Below, in pieces: positions 38,093-48,570 of a DNA stretch of 64,000 nt. The stretch is from Chitinophagaceae bacterium (GTDB taxonomy: Bacteria; Bacteroidota; Bacteroidia; Chitinophagales; Chitinophagaceae), in contig CANGOX010000004.1 in NCBI GenBank assembly GCA_947455605.1, positions 1-64,000 on the forward strand, given 5' to 3'. Under the pieces are notes generated by a model. The model saw only the letters and a list, made by a program, of their open reading frames with translations, did no database searches and was not told the DNA's origin. Numbering within the stretch: the first letter of the stretch is position 1; every line of letters starts with the position of its first letter. The position numbers and the translations under genes are program-made.

Positions 38093-38944
38093 CTAACGGG
38101 TGATTTTCCGAAGTTTCAGATCAAATTTTTGTCCCTTACTTAAAAAGTAGAACGGGCCCGATGAACTGTTTTGTTCACGCGGACCTTTTGATGCGCCATT
38201 GATCTGGTCAATATCATAAATAGCCACATAGGATGCCCCGATCACTTCAAACAGGTCTTGCTGTACCACAATAGCGGTGCTTTCATCAATACCAATCCCC
38301 AATAGATCGGGATGCAATTTGATCACATCGATCAGATCAAAGATCCTATTACGCCGGAGATGGTGCTGGTCTATGGCCACATGATGCATAAAATCAAAAC
38401 CCGTCAAATGATCGCCGATCATGATACTGTTTCCCTTTGTATCGCCCCTTACCATAAATGAACCGATGATCGTTGCGCCGGCAGAGGTTCCGGCAATCAC
38501 ACCACCCCTGTTCAGCACATTTGTAAATTCTTTTTGGGTTAACGTGTTCAAATAAGCATCGGCCAGTTTCCATTGTCTTCCACCACGAAACCAGATCCCG
38601 GTTGCTTTTTTAAGCGGTGCCACAAAACTATCTGTATTGGCTGTTTTGGGGTTGCGTGTATGCAGAAAACTGATCTGCTGTACACCCATTTTCTGCAAGG
38701 TTTCTTTCTCAACAGAACGGCCACGGGCAATAGAAGAATCCTCATCAGCGGTTGTTACAATAATAATATTGGCGTTGGCAGCACCGCCTGCCAGTTCAAT
38801 AAACTTTGCCCAGATCTCGGGCCCTACATTACCGCCACCAACAATAACCAATGAGCCCTTATCCGGTCCAACAGTAGTTTGCGCATGGGTTTCTGAGGTG
38901 AAACTGAGTGTAAATACAACAAGGCTAAACAGTATCCGCTTCAT
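38093..38944 (-). CDS. Cyanophycinase-like serine peptidase (S51), secreted
   Basis: Signal peptide; LVIVGGGNVGPEIWAKFIELAGG, GIWFRGGRQWKLADAY, GVIAGTSAGATIIGSFMVRG, LGIGIDESTAIVVQ. Confidence 0.88.
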   Translation of the reverse strand: MKRILFSLVVFTLSFTSETHAQTTVGPDKGSLVIVGGGNVGPEIWAKFIELAGGAANANIIIVTTADEDSSIARGRSVEKETLQKMGVQQISFLHTRNPKTANTDSFVAPLKKATGIWFRGGRQWKLADAYLNTLTQKEFTNVLNRGGVIAGTSAGATIIGSFMVRGDTKGNSIMIGDHLTGFDFMHHVAIDQHHLRRNRIFDLIDVIKLHPDLLGIGIDESTAIVVQQDLFEVIGASYVAIYDIDQINGASKGPREQNSSSGPFYFLSKGQKFDLKLRKITR

Positions 38945-39019
38945 CTGAATGGTTTGTTTAAAATATAAAAAACGAGAGTAGTTCTGTGTTTCAATAAATT
39001 GACAGTGCAGGCGGTTGAT

Positions 39020-39802
39020 CTATAACATACTTCTCACTGCACCACCATCTAACGTAATAGTTTCACCGGTAACAAAACGGCTTAGCGGACTTAAAAGCCA
39101 TAGAGCCAAACTCGCAAAATCATCCGCTTCTCCCAGAGCACCCACCGGTATTTGTTTGATCGCATTTTGTTTTACTTCTTCAAAAGACAAACCGGTTTGT
39201 TCGCTTTTCTTTTTGTAGATGCGGTCAATAGCGGGTGTATTATGAGAGCCTGGCCCCATGATATTTAAGGTAACACCCGTTCCTGCAATTTCCTGCGAAA
39301 GTGTTTTTACCATACCTACCACCGCCACCCGCAATGAATTACTCAGTACCAGGTTTTCCAAAGGTTGTTTCACAGAGGAACTCTCTATATATATAACACG
39401 GCCATATTGTTGTGCGATCATTTTCGGTACAAGCGCTTTGGTAAGTTCTACTTTCCAGCGGAGAATGGATCTGTAAGCAGTATCCCAATCTTCCATACTT
39501 GTTTCCAGAACTGTTTTAGCAGGAGGCCCGCCGGCATTCACTACCATACCATGGAGTTCTTTGTCTTTTACGGCAGCAACCACTTTTGCGATCACGGTAG
39601 ATTCAGAAAAATCGCCGGTAATAATGGTTACCTGTTCCGGAGCGGATGATTGTAAAGCTTTCAATTTTTCTTCACCCCTGGCCACAGCAATAATTGCAGC
39701 ACCTTCTCTCAGTAAAGCTTCAGCGATCGCTTTTCCAAAACCGGATGTAGCGCCACCTACGATAAAAACTTTATTTTTTAACTGGAGGTCCATGTAAACC
39801 AT
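39020..39802 (-). CDS. SDR-family oxidoreductase
   Basis: VGGATSGFGKAIAEALLREGA, VVNAGGPP, S...NSLRVAVVGMVKTLSQE, C-terminal GETITLDGGAVRSM. Confidence 0.9.
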   Translation of the reverse strand: MVYMDLQLKNKVFIVGGATSGFGKAIAEALLREGAAIIAVARGEEKLKALQSSAPEQVTIITGDFSESTVIAKVVAAVKDKELHGMVVNAGGPPAKTVLETSMEDWDTAYRSILRWKVELTKALVPKMIAQQYGRVIYIESSSVKQPLENLVLSNSLRVAVVGMVKTLSQEIAGTGVTLNIMGPGSHNTPAIDRIYKKKSEQTGLSFEEVKQNAIKQIPVGALGEADDFASLALWLLSPLSRFVTGETITLDGGAVRSML

Positions 39803-39922
39803 TTTGATATCCTTAAAGATAATAAGTATTGCGTGGCTTTTTTAACCGGAGGATTTTTTAGATCTGCGAGGGATTAAACAGTCTGATTTTTATCATTATA
39901 TTTAAGAACAAAAACAAGCTAT

Positions 39923-40435
39923 ATGAATAACTATCCACTTAAAAAGATTGCTTCATTATTATTCCTTTCTGTTTTACTATTTGCGTTCAGACCGGTTCAG
40001 ATAGTACAGACCGACTTCTCCGGCACCTGGAAATTGAATGAAAACAAAAGTGAACTGGGCCAGTTTGGTGCCCGCGGTGTACCCAGTAAAATTGTGATCG
40101 AGCAAAAAGCAGACGCTATTAGCCTTACCAAAACAGCCACTGGTTTTCAGGGAGATGAATCCACAAGTACTGAACTGCTTTCCTTTGACGGTAAAGAATC
40201 TGAAAGTGTGTTTCTCGGAACGTCTAAAAAGAAATCATCACTTAAATGGTCGGCCGATGGAAAAGAAATGGTGATCAGTGCAAATATTGCTTTTGAAATG
40301 CAGGGACAAACCCTTGATATTTCCAGCGTAGAAAACTGGAGCCTGAGTGCTGATGGAAAAACGATTTCTGTTTCTTCTAAAATCAATACGCCACAGGGAG
40401 AGATCGCTACTAAATCGGTTTTTGATAAACAATAG
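39923..40435 (+). CDS. Secreted lipocalin-like hypothetical protein
   Basis: Signal peptide; FSGTWKLNENKSELGQFG and beta-rich repeats. Confidence 0.55.
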   Translation: MNNYPLKKIASLLFLSVLLFAFRPVQIVQTDFSGTWKLNENKSELGQFGARGVPSKIVIEQKADAISLTKTATGFQGDESTSTELLSFDGKESESVFLGTSKKKSSLKWSADGKEMVISANIAFEMQGQTLDISSVENWSLSADGKTISVSSKINTPQGEIATKSVFDKQ

Positions 40436-40466
40436 ATCCTGTCTCTTCAATGGCGGCAGCCCTCTG

Positions 40467-40495
40467 TCTCTGCGGTGAAAAGATCACCGCAGAGA
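40467..40495. repeat. Intergenic palindrome between convergent genes
   Basis: TCTCTGCGGTG (40467-40477) / CACCGCAGAGA (40485-40495). Confidence 0.7.
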
Positions 40496-40522
40496 ATAGG
40501 GGGAGCAGAGGAAGCCGCGGAG

Positions 40523-41917
40523 TTATATCTTAACTAATTTCCATTTTCCTTTCTTAAAGAGGATCACACTGGTAATGGTAACCATCGATTGTGCGATGAT
40601 GATGGCAATGAAAACACCGGTGGGTCCCATGTGTAATACATTGGCCAGCACATAAGCGAGCGGTATCTGAAATGCCCAGAACCAGAACAGGTTGATCCAG
40701 GTAGGAGTTTTACTGTCACCCGCACCATTGAACGCATTGATCATGACCATGCCCACACCATAGAAAATATAACCCATACTAATGATCCGCAAAGCGATCA
40801 CACCGGTCTTCACTACTTCGGCATCTGTATTGATCAGTTTCACAAAAAATTCAGCACTGCTAACAAACACCAGAGATACAACAGCCATAAAAATGGCATT
40901 GTATTTTGCCGTTAGCCATACAGATCTTTCAGCCCGTTCGGGTAGTTTGGCACCCAGGTTTTGTCCTACCAGTGTTGCCGCCGCATTGCTCAATCCCCAG
41001 GCGGGCATCAGGAAGAAGATCAATAAACGGATAGCGATCGTATAGCCCGCAACTGCATTACTGCCCGAGGAAGAAATGATCCTCGACATAGCTATCCAGC
41101 TGGCTGAAGATACCAGAAATTGCATGGTAGCCGTAGATGCAATACTGAAGATGGATTTCAGCAATACAGGATCCGGTATAAAATGCTGCAGGTGAATTCT
41201 GATAATTCCTTTGCCTTTGAACAGGTGGTATACCTGGTAGCAAACACCAATACCTCTTCCGGTGGTAGTTGCCATGGCCGCCCCTGGCAAACCATAATAA
41301 TGGATCAGTACCGGGCAAAGAATGATATTGCAGATATTGGCCAACCACAAACTGCGCATGGCGATCGTAGCATCTCCCGCACCACGAAAAACACCATTGA
41401 TCAGGAACAATAACATGATCACCACATTACCCGTAAGCATAATGCGGGTATATTCCGTTCCCAGCCGGATCACTTCTTTACTGGCACCCATCAGCTCCAG
41501 CAATTCTCCCGAGAAAAAGAAACCGGTAATGCTGATCAGAATGGTTACCATAAAAGAAAGGATAGCTGCCTGCGCACCGGCTTTGGCTGCCCCATCAGGA
41601 TTTTTTTCTCCCACGCGTCTTGCCACCATGGCACTGGCTGCCATGCTTAAGCCAATGGCCACTGAATATACAATGGCGAGAAAAGATTCTGTTAAGCCCA
41701 CGGTTGCCGCAGCATTAGGGCCGAGTTTGCCAACGAAGAAAATATCCACTACGGCAAAAACAGATTCCATACACATTTCCAGAATCATGGGAATAGCCAG
41801 CATAAAAATGGCTTTCCGTATACTGCCCGTGGTAAAATCCTGGTGCTCGCTCCTGAGCGATTCTTTGAGATAGGTCCAGATAGTTTTATTGCCCTTATGA
41901 TTTGTATAAGTAGTCAT
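40523..41917 (-). CDS. MATE-family efflux transporter
   Basis: 464 aa, 12 TM-like; ILEMCMESVFAVVDIFFVGKLGPNAAATVGLTES, VGQNLGAKLPERAERSVW. Confidence 0.93.
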   Translation of the reverse strand: MTTYTNHKGNKTIWTYLKESLRSEHQDFTTGSIRKAIFMLAIPMILEMCMESVFAVVDIFFVGKLGPNAAATVGLTESFLAIVYSVAIGLSMAASAMVARRVGEKNPDGAAKAGAQAAILSFMVTILISITGFFFSGELLELMGASKEVIRLGTEYTRIMLTGNVVIMLLFLINGVFRGAGDATIAMRSLWLANICNIILCPVLIHYYGLPGAAMATTTGRGIGVCYQVYHLFKGKGIIRIHLQHFIPDPVLLKSIFSIASTATMQFLVSSASWIAMSRIISSSGSNAVAGYTIAIRLLIFFLMPAWGLSNAAATLVGQNLGAKLPERAERSVWLTAKYNAIFMAVVSLVFVSSAEFFVKLINTDAEVVKTGVIALRIISMGYIFYGVGMVMINAFNGAGDSKTPTWINLFWFWAFQIPLAYVLANVLHMGPTGVFIAIIIAQSMVTITSVILFKKGKWKLVKI

Positions 41918-42236
41918 TACAAGAATTTAGTATTGATAATAGGATTGCGTTAAAATCGTTAAAGGGGATTAAAAAAGTAAATAAAAGGGGTACACTACCT
42001 CTTTAACTGCTTTAACTAAAATGATCTACAACAACGTAGTTGCTGCATTGCTCTGTGGAGGTGGAGCTTATCTTACAAAAAGACTAAGCTCTGCTTAGTA
42101 GTTCATGGGCGAAAAGTTGGTAAAAAGATGCTGCCGTTATTTTAGGTGGTTCCGGCTTGCAGGATCGAAAATAGGAAAATGCTTCGGAAAACAAAGCAAG
42201 TAAGTATGAAAATGGATAAGTGGTTGTTGGGAGAGA

Positions 42237-43379
42237 CTAAAACTCTGAAAATGTAGTGATCGTCATGGTCTGGTTATGCAGTTCGCATTTATTGTCCAGA
42301 CTAAAAGGAGATAATTCTCCATAAGAATAGAAACCGGTCATTGCCGTTTTCGGTCCATAAATATTCCTGGCAGCTTTTACTTCTTCGATGGTCCGATCCT
42401 GAAGGATGAGCTTACGCCCTACACAACTGATCAGTATGGCCAGTTCGGGAGATTTTTTCTTGCCTTCGTGCAAAGAAAGTCTTGCTGCAACTGAAGAACC
42501 ATTGATGATCCGGTTGAAATTGGCTTTCATCAGCCTAACCTTACTTCCCTGGGGTAGGTTTCCGGCAAAAGTCATGCTCTTCTCTTCTTCATTGATAGAA
42601 AGGATCGTTCTCACGGGTTTATTCTCAGAATCTTCAACACGCATACTTAAAGGGAAGAAGAGAGCAGACCCGGGAAGATCATTTACATATGGCCCCAGGT
42701 ATTCTTTGTAGAGATCGAGGGCATTACGGCCATCGAGTTCGTAAAGCACATTTTTTTCTGAACGGGTGATCAGTTTTTCGGTACCAAATTCATCCCATCC
42801 ACCAAAAGAGCTGTGGCTGATCTGTAAACGGGTACCATAAAAACCGATGGCTACTACATTACCTTCTTCCGGAACAGCGTCCAGTCCTACCTGAGTTTTC
42901 ATAAAACGATCTGCATCCCCGGCCAGCCCGCCGCTGATCGGGATCTGTTTTCGGTTGGCGGCATTAAGGCCGCTTACCAGTTCGCTTCCATTAGAGAAAC
43001 TGCTTTCTGAGATCACAAAGATGGTTACCAGATCATCTGCATCCAGTTCTTTCATCAGCGATTTACCGGTTTCATAGCTGTTGGTCTCTTTATTAACTTT
43101 TATTCCGGCACAACGAACGGAGGAATGGTCAAACTGAACTGCCATCACTGATACGCTGTTATCAAACACACCCTCATCCATGATCTCGCCCGATGTGGAG
43201 CAGGATACTATACGGGCATTGGGAAATTCTGAGCGGGTATGACCGAATACTTCGGGCTTTGTTACTATGGCTCCGGCGCCAAACATAAAAACCAGCTGGC
43301 AGGTAGCATTATCAAACCCTTCGGATTGCTCCCGGGTTTTCCATTTGTCCTGAATATAATGGTGCTGTGATGTTTTCAT
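42237..43379 (-). CDS. FIST-domain sensory protein
   Basis: LVFMFGAGAIV, PNARIVSCSTSGEIMDEGV, ISGGLAGDADRF, CVGRKLILQDRTIEEV; internal ATG at 43379 (MKTSQHHYIQ) is the likely start. Confidence 0.85.
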   Translation of the reverse strand: MKTSQHHYIQDKWKTREQSEGFDNATCQLVFMFGAGAIVTKPEVFGHTRSEFPNARIVSCSTSGEIMDEGVFDNSVSVMAVQFDHSSVRCAGIKVNKETNSYETGKSLMKELDADDLVTIFVISESSFSNGSELVSGLNAANRKQIPISGGLAGDADRFMKTQVGLDAVPEEGNVVAIGFYGTRLQISHSSFGGWDEFGTEKLITRSEKNVLYELDGRNALDLYKEYLGPYVNDLPGSALFFPLSMRVEDSENKPVRTILSINEEEKSMTFAGNLPQGSKVRLMKANFNRIINGSSVAARLSLHEGKKKSPELAILISCVGRKLILQDRTIEEVKAARNIYGPKTAMTGFYSYGELSPFSLDNKCELHNQTMTITTFSEF

Positions 43380-43654
43380 GTATGGGATCGAAGAGAAATA
43401 GGGCGGCAAGATAGACAATCTGAAGAATTTTAGGGGCCGAAATGGCAAAAACAGGCCCGGATCCCCTTTCCCAAGGGGTAACAAAGCGACACCCAATGTT
43501 TGAAAGGACAGTAAACAGGGGTAACCAGAACTTTCGGTGAACCAATCGCAGAAAGCTTTGTTTTCAGGGAAACGTGCAGGTTGGTTTTAACGTATCTTAT
43601 CTAAATACATATCCTATCAAATCTCTTTGTAAATATATCAACTGGTTTCATGGG

Positions 43655-46600
43655 ATGAAAAAGGTCTATAATACCCCAAGATGTTTTGTAAACATATATT
43701 GGCCTGTCTTATTGATGTGCACGTTGCCGGCTCTTCCGTTTCACTCATTTGCGCAGATCAATGGTGGGATTATTGGAAAGAGTCAATGTGTTACTTCGGG
43801 AGGAACACCTTCGGCTTTTACATCAATACGGGATGCAACCAGTGGTACTATTTCCTGGCAAAGTGCAACCAATAGCAGTTTCACTTCTGGTGTAGTAACC
43901 ATTGGCGGGGCTAGTTCCCAAACATATACTGAAGGAGCTGTTGCAGCAGATAAGTTTTACAGACGTGTGCTAACGAGTGGTGCTACAACTGTATATAGTA
44001 ATGTTATCAAAGTTTCAGTAGTGGGAACTAAAACAGACCCAAGTTTTACACCTACGATATTGGCACTGCCTGAAATCTGTCAGCAAACAACTACTTTTTC
44101 GGTAGGCTATACCACCACAAATGTGCCAGATAAATATTCAATCTTCTGGGATGCAACTGCAAATGCGGAAGGTTTTGTTGATGCAGTAGACGCTACGCTT
44201 GGCGTAACACCAGGTACGCTTAATGTGGCAGTTCCATCAGGTGCATCAGCCAATACCTATAATGGAACACTGGTTGCCTTCATATCCGGCTCAGGATGTA
44301 CTACCTCTAATATTTCGGCAGTTAAAGTAAACTCTTTACCAAACATTTCTATAACAGCACCTACAGCCATCTGTTCGCCCGGCACTATTGATATTACAGC
44401 GCTGGCAGTTACATCTGGCAGCAGCCCAACTTCGGGTATGAATTATACGCAATGGAATAATGCATCGGCTACTTCCTCATTAACAAATGCATCGTCTATA
44501 ACGGTTACGGGAGTATATTATATCAAAGGAACGATCTCCACAACGGGATGTGCTGTAACCAAACCCGTAACCGCAACCATTAATCCTTTACCAACGGTTG
44601 TGGTATCTGCGCAGGTTGCATGTACCCCGGGTACTATCGATCTTACAAGTCCGTCTATTACATCATCCGGGAGTACGGCTAATTTATCTTACACGCAATG
44701 GAACAATGCAACGGCTACTTCCTCATTAACCAATGCTGCTGCCATTACGGCTACCGGTGTATATTATATCAAGGGAACGATCGCTGCCACAAGTTGTTCA
44801 GTTACCAAACCCGTTACGGCTACCATTAATACATCGCCAACGGTTACTATATCGCCACCTTCGGCCATCTGTTTGCCGGGTACTATCGATCTTACAAGTC
44901 CGTCAATTACATCAGCCGGCAGTACGGCAAACTTATCATACACACAATGGAACAATGCATCAGCTACTTCTTCATTGGTAAATGCCAATGCCATTACCGT
45001 TACCGGTGTGTATTATATTAAGGGAACCATTGCTGCAACAGGTTGTGCGGTTACCAAATCTGTAACAGCAACCATCAATTCATTACCAACAGTTGTGATA
45101 ACAACACCTTCAGTTATTTGTGCACCAGGCAGCATCGATCTCACAAACCCTTTGATCACTTCTACAGGAAGTACGGCCAATCTTTCCTACACACAATGGA
45201 ATAATGCATCAGCTACTTCTTCCTTAAGCAATGCGAATGCTGTAACAGCTACCGGTGTGTATTATATCAAAGGAACCATACCTGCCACAGGTTGCGGGGT
45301 AGTAAAACAGGTTACCGTTACCGTGAACCCGATACCAACGGTTGTGATAAGCTCACCTGCGTCCATCTGTTCACCAGGCAGCATTGATCTCACAAATCCA
45401 TCAATCACTTCAGCAGGGAGCACGGCCAATCTCTCCTACACACAATGGAATAATACATCGGCTACTTCTTCCTTAAGCAATGCGAATGCTGTAACAGCCA
45501 CCGGTGTATATTTTATCAAAGGAACCATACCTGCCACAGGTTGCGGGGTAGTGAAACCGGTTACGGTTACCGTTAACACATCACCCAACATGATCATTAC
45601 CAACCCAACGGTTGTGTGTGCACCGTTAACGATCAATCTAACAGCAGCATCAGTTACAAACGGCAGTACGCCAGGGTTAGCCTATACATACTGGTCCAAC
45701 GCAGCTAATACCAATCCTGTTTCAACGCCATCCTCGGTAAATACTTCGGGTGTATATTATATTAAAGGAACCATCCCGGCAACCGGTTGTGCCGTTTCGC
45801 AACCGGTAACCGTTACTGTTAACCCGCAACCTAATGGCATACTTCAGAACCCTTCTGTAAATTATATATGTAATGGTTCTTCATTGCTGTTGAATGCTGC
45901 AAATGCCTTTGCCTATCAATGGTACCGGGATGGACAACCCATAAGTGGTGCTGTTGCAGACAACTATTCGGCAACGGTTGGCGGTGATTATACCGTAAGA
46001 TTTGTTTCGCAAGAGGGATGTATAAAAGATGCAGTCAATACCATTACCCTGAACCTGCTTTCCAAACCTGTTTTACAATACAAATTAAGCAGCAGCTGTG
46101 CGGGGTCTCCCATCAGTTTTACCAATGGATCGGTCATCACATCTTCGGGCAATATCAACTGGCAATGGGATTTTGGAGAGGGCGGTGTTTCAACTATCGC
46201 ATCGCCCGTATATACTTATGCCAATGGAGGTAATTATAGCATAACGCTTACAGCCAACAATACTTCCTGCAGTACCCTTACCGAAAAAACAATCGTACCA
46301 TTCACGATTGAGTCGCCAAGGATACCCACAAGGTATGCTGATGTAATTGCGGTAGGTGGTGTGCCCATTCAACTCACTTCGAGAAATGCCGGTAATGTAT
46401 ATCTATGGCAGCCTTCAACCGGATTGAATAATGCCGCCATGCAATTTCCTACAGCAACCCTGGATAAAGATCTGGAATATACCATCACTATCAACTCCAA
46501 TGCAGGCTGTATGGTTACCGATACTGTATTGGTGAAAGTGGCTCTAGATGGGTTTATTTATGTGGGTCAGGGTTTTACACCCAATGGTGATGGGATGAAC

Positions 46601-46831
46601 GACAGGTGCTATCCGATAACGGCAGGCATTCGTTCGCTCACCTATTTTAAAATATTCAACCGTTGGGGCAACCTGGTATTTCAAACCAATGATGCAACAC
46701 CTCAAAACGGTTGGGATGGAAAGTATAACGGCAAGATACAACCTGCAGGAACCTACCAGTGGGTGGCAGAAGCCATTGATGGTAGCGGTAATATTATTAA
46801 ACGAACAGGCGCTGTTTTATTAATCAACTGA
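43655..46831 (+). CDS. Large repeat surface protein with PKD and gliding-motility-type C-terminal (CHU_C, T9SS type B) domain
   Basis: Six 82-83-aa repeats (44340-45840); PKD WQWDFGEGGVSTIASPVYTYANGGNYSITLT; C-term YVGQGFTPNGDGMNDRCYPI...FNRWGNLVFQTND..NGWDGKYNGKIQPAGTYQWVAE. Confidence 0.92.
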   Translation: MKKVYNTPRCFVNIYWPVLLMCTLPALPFHSFAQINGGIIGKSQCVTSGGTPSAFTSIRDATSGTISWQSATNSSFTSGVVTIGGASSQTYTEGAVAADKFYRRVLTSGATTVYSNVIKVSVVGTKTDPSFTPTILALPEICQQTTTFSVGYTTTNVPDKYSIFWDATANAEGFVDAVDATLGVTPGTLNVAVPSGASANTYNGTLVAFISGSGCTTSNISAVKVNSLPNISITAPTAICSPGTIDITALAVTSGSSPTSGMNYTQWNNASATSSLTNASSITVTGVYYIKGTISTTGCAVTKPVTATINPLPTVVVSAQVACTPGTIDLTSPSITSSGSTANLSYTQWNNATATSSLTNAAAITATGVYYIKGTIAATSCSVTKPVTATINTSPTVTISPPSAICLPGTIDLTSPSITSAGSTANLSYTQWNNASATSSLVNANAITVTGVYYIKGTIAATGCAVTKSVTATINSLPTVVITTPSVICAPGSIDLTNPLITSTGSTANLSYTQWNNASATSSLSNANAVTATGVYYIKGTIPATGCGVVKQVTVTVNPIPTVVISSPASICSPGSIDLTNPSITSAGSTANLSYTQWNNTSATSSLSNANAVTATGVYFIKGTIPATGCGVVKPVTVTVNTSPNMIITNPTVVCAPLTINLTAASVTNGSTPGLAYTYWSNAANTNPVSTPSSVNTSGVYYIKGTIPATGCAVSQPVTVTVNPQPNGILQNPSVNYICNGSSLLLNAANAFAYQWYRDGQPISGAVADNYSATVGGDYTVRFVSQEGCIKDAVNTITLNLLSKPVLQYKLSSSCAGSPISFTNGSVITSSGNINWQWDFGEGGVSTIASPVYTYANGGNYSITLTANNTSCSTLTEKTIVPFTIESPRIPTRYADVIAVGGVPIQLTSRNAGNVYLWQPSTGLNNAAMQFPTATLDKDLEYTITINSNAGCMVTDTVLVKVALDGFIYVGQGFTPNGDGMNDRCYPITAGIRSLTYFKIFNRWGNLVFQTNDATPQNGWDGKYNGKIQPAGTYQWVAEAIDGSGNIIKRTGAVLLIN

Positions 46832-46839
46832 TGTACCGA

Positions 46840-47853
46840 ATGAAGAAAGGGTTCTGTCATATTATTATTGGTGTGGTTCTCGTTTGCACAGGCTTTCCAA
46901 AAGCTCATGCACAGGACCCGCATTTTTCTCAATACTTCAGTTCTCCCTTAACTTTCAATCCTGCGTTTGCCGGGTATTTCGACGGAACAAATCGCTTTGC
47001 AGTAAACATCCGCAATCAATCCGTTAACGGCGGTGATCCTTATATTACCGGAACCTTTTCTTTTGATACAAAGATCCTGAAGAACTCGATCGGCAGCAAT
47101 GACCGCTGGGGCTTAGGAATTCATGCTTTGTACGACCAGTCATCTGGCGGTATTTATAAGAACACATATCTCAGTTTATCAACTTCATTTAATAAAGGTC
47201 TGGATGCAGAAGGTGATCAGAGTATTGGTATCGGTTTGCAGGCAAGTTTTGCAACTAACCGCGTCGACTTCAATAATCTTTCTTTCAACAGCCAGTTCAA
47301 TGGCAGCGGTTTTGATCTGAGCATACCCAGTGGTGAATCAGTAAACAACCGTTCTGTTTCTTATGTGGATCTAAATGCCGGACTATTGTATAATTATAAA
47401 GATGACCTTGGTAACCAGTTTTCTTTTGGTGCGGGGTTGTTTCATATACTGAGTCCCAAACTCAGTTTTTTCAGTAATGCCAATCCTGTATTATCGCCCA
47501 GGTATACCTTACATGCCGGTGCTGCTTTCCCGATAGGTGAGCAGGATAATTTTTTTATCAGTGCACATTTTATGGAACAGAATGGTGCAACAGAATCTGT
47601 GATCGGTGGAGCCTATGGATTGGGTATCGGAGCAACCGATCTGACTCTTTATTTGGGATCCTGGTTCCGGATCAACGATGCGATCTATCCCTATATAGGA
47701 TTACAAACTCCGGCCTACCAGTTAGGACTCAGTTACGATATCATCAAACCCGATCTCAGCCGGGTAAACCGTTTTAGTGGAAGCAGTGAGCTCTCCTTTA
47801 TTTATTTCTTTAATAAAGACAGGAAGAAGAAGGGGATACCGTGCTTTTTTTAG
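46840..47853 (+). CDS. PorP/SprF-family type IX secretion outer-membrane protein
   Basis: QDPHFSQYFSSPLTFNPAFAGYFDGTNRFAVNIRNQ; C-terminal beta-barrel; adjacent to the CHU_C gene. Confidence 0.92.
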   Translation: MKKGFCHIIIGVVLVCTGFPKAHAQDPHFSQYFSSPLTFNPAFAGYFDGTNRFAVNIRNQSVNGGDPYITGTFSFDTKILKNSIGSNDRWGLGIHALYDQSSGGIYKNTYLSLSTSFNKGLDAEGDQSIGIGLQASFATNRVDFNNLSFNSQFNGSGFDLSIPSGESVNNRSVSYVDLNAGLLYNYKDDLGNQFSFGAGLFHILSPKLSFFSNANPVLSPRYTLHAGAAFPIGEQDNFFISAHFMEQNGATESVIGGAYGLGIGATDLTLYLGSWFRINDAIYPYIGLQTPAYQLGLSYDIIKPDLSRVNRFSGSSELSFIYFFNKDRKKKGIPCFF

Positions 47854-47857
47854 AGAA

Positions 47858-47894
47858 GTTAAAGTAGTGAAGACACCCTTCTAACTACTTTAAC
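47858..47894. terminator. Hairpin between convergent genes
   Basis: GTTAAAGTAGT (47858-47868) / ACTACTTTAAC (47884-47894). Confidence 0.6.
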
Positions 47895-47918
47895 CCTTTT
47901 AACCACTTTAACCAATTA

Positions 47919-48209
47919 CTACAAGGTAATCACACTATTGCTGCCACCATAAACATTGGCGTTCAGACCATCTGCTTCGGGCTCGTTCAGCCACTCGTTT
48001 GCGTTTACCAGGTATTTGAATTCGTGCTGTGAATTTTTAGGTAAGGATACATCACAGGTAAAACTGCCGTCTTTTTTCTTGCTCATCACAACTGAATTTT
48101 CCCAATCGCTGTTCAGTCCCAATATCTCAACAGTTTCTGCATTTTCACCGGCAAAGGAGAATTTTACTTTACAATAGTCTTTTGTCTTGAAATAGGTTTT
48201 CTGTATCAT
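47919..48209 (-). CDS. Isoamylase early-set/CBM48-like protein
   Basis: CKVKFSFAGENAETVEILGLNSDWEN..MSKKKDGSFTCDVSLPKNSQHEFKYLVNANEWLNEPEAD; likely start ATG at 48209. Confidence 0.8.
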   Translation of the reverse strand: MIQKTYFKTKDYCKVKFSFAGENAETVEILGLNSDWENSVVMSKKKDGSFTCDVSLPKNSQHEFKYLVNANEWLNEPEADGLNANVYGGSNSVITL

Positions 48210-48570
48210 TTTTGATTTATTTCTATTCTTTAATACGTTTTTCAGCAAAAAGTAACCCTCAATAAAGCTTATGACTGTTAGGATTTTAAACATTTGATAA
48301 ATCATAATATAAAATCTGTTCCTCTCACCCTATCGGGATATCGTGCTCAGGTTCCTTAAAACGGCTGGAGATGGTGGTCTATTCAATTCTTAACACCAAG
48401 GATACACTTCAATTTCCTGTTCTTTATTATAGCTATGGCTTTCATTTTGATGCATAACTGTATTGACCATTGGTCACAAATAATAATGGGTTAACCAGCT
48501 TAGATTTATCTTGATGAGGAAATCTGTAGCTTTATATCGGCCCTGAAAACCATCAAATAAACAAACAAGT

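Noticed and set aside
41322-41873. 183-aa plus-strand ORF inside the MATE exporter
   Set aside because: Antisense to a well-supported 12-TM transporter; no start context or motif.
44340-45840. Regularly spaced repeats considered as a CRISPR-like or satellite array
   Set aside because: Repeats are 246-249 bp, in frame and coding within a surface protein.
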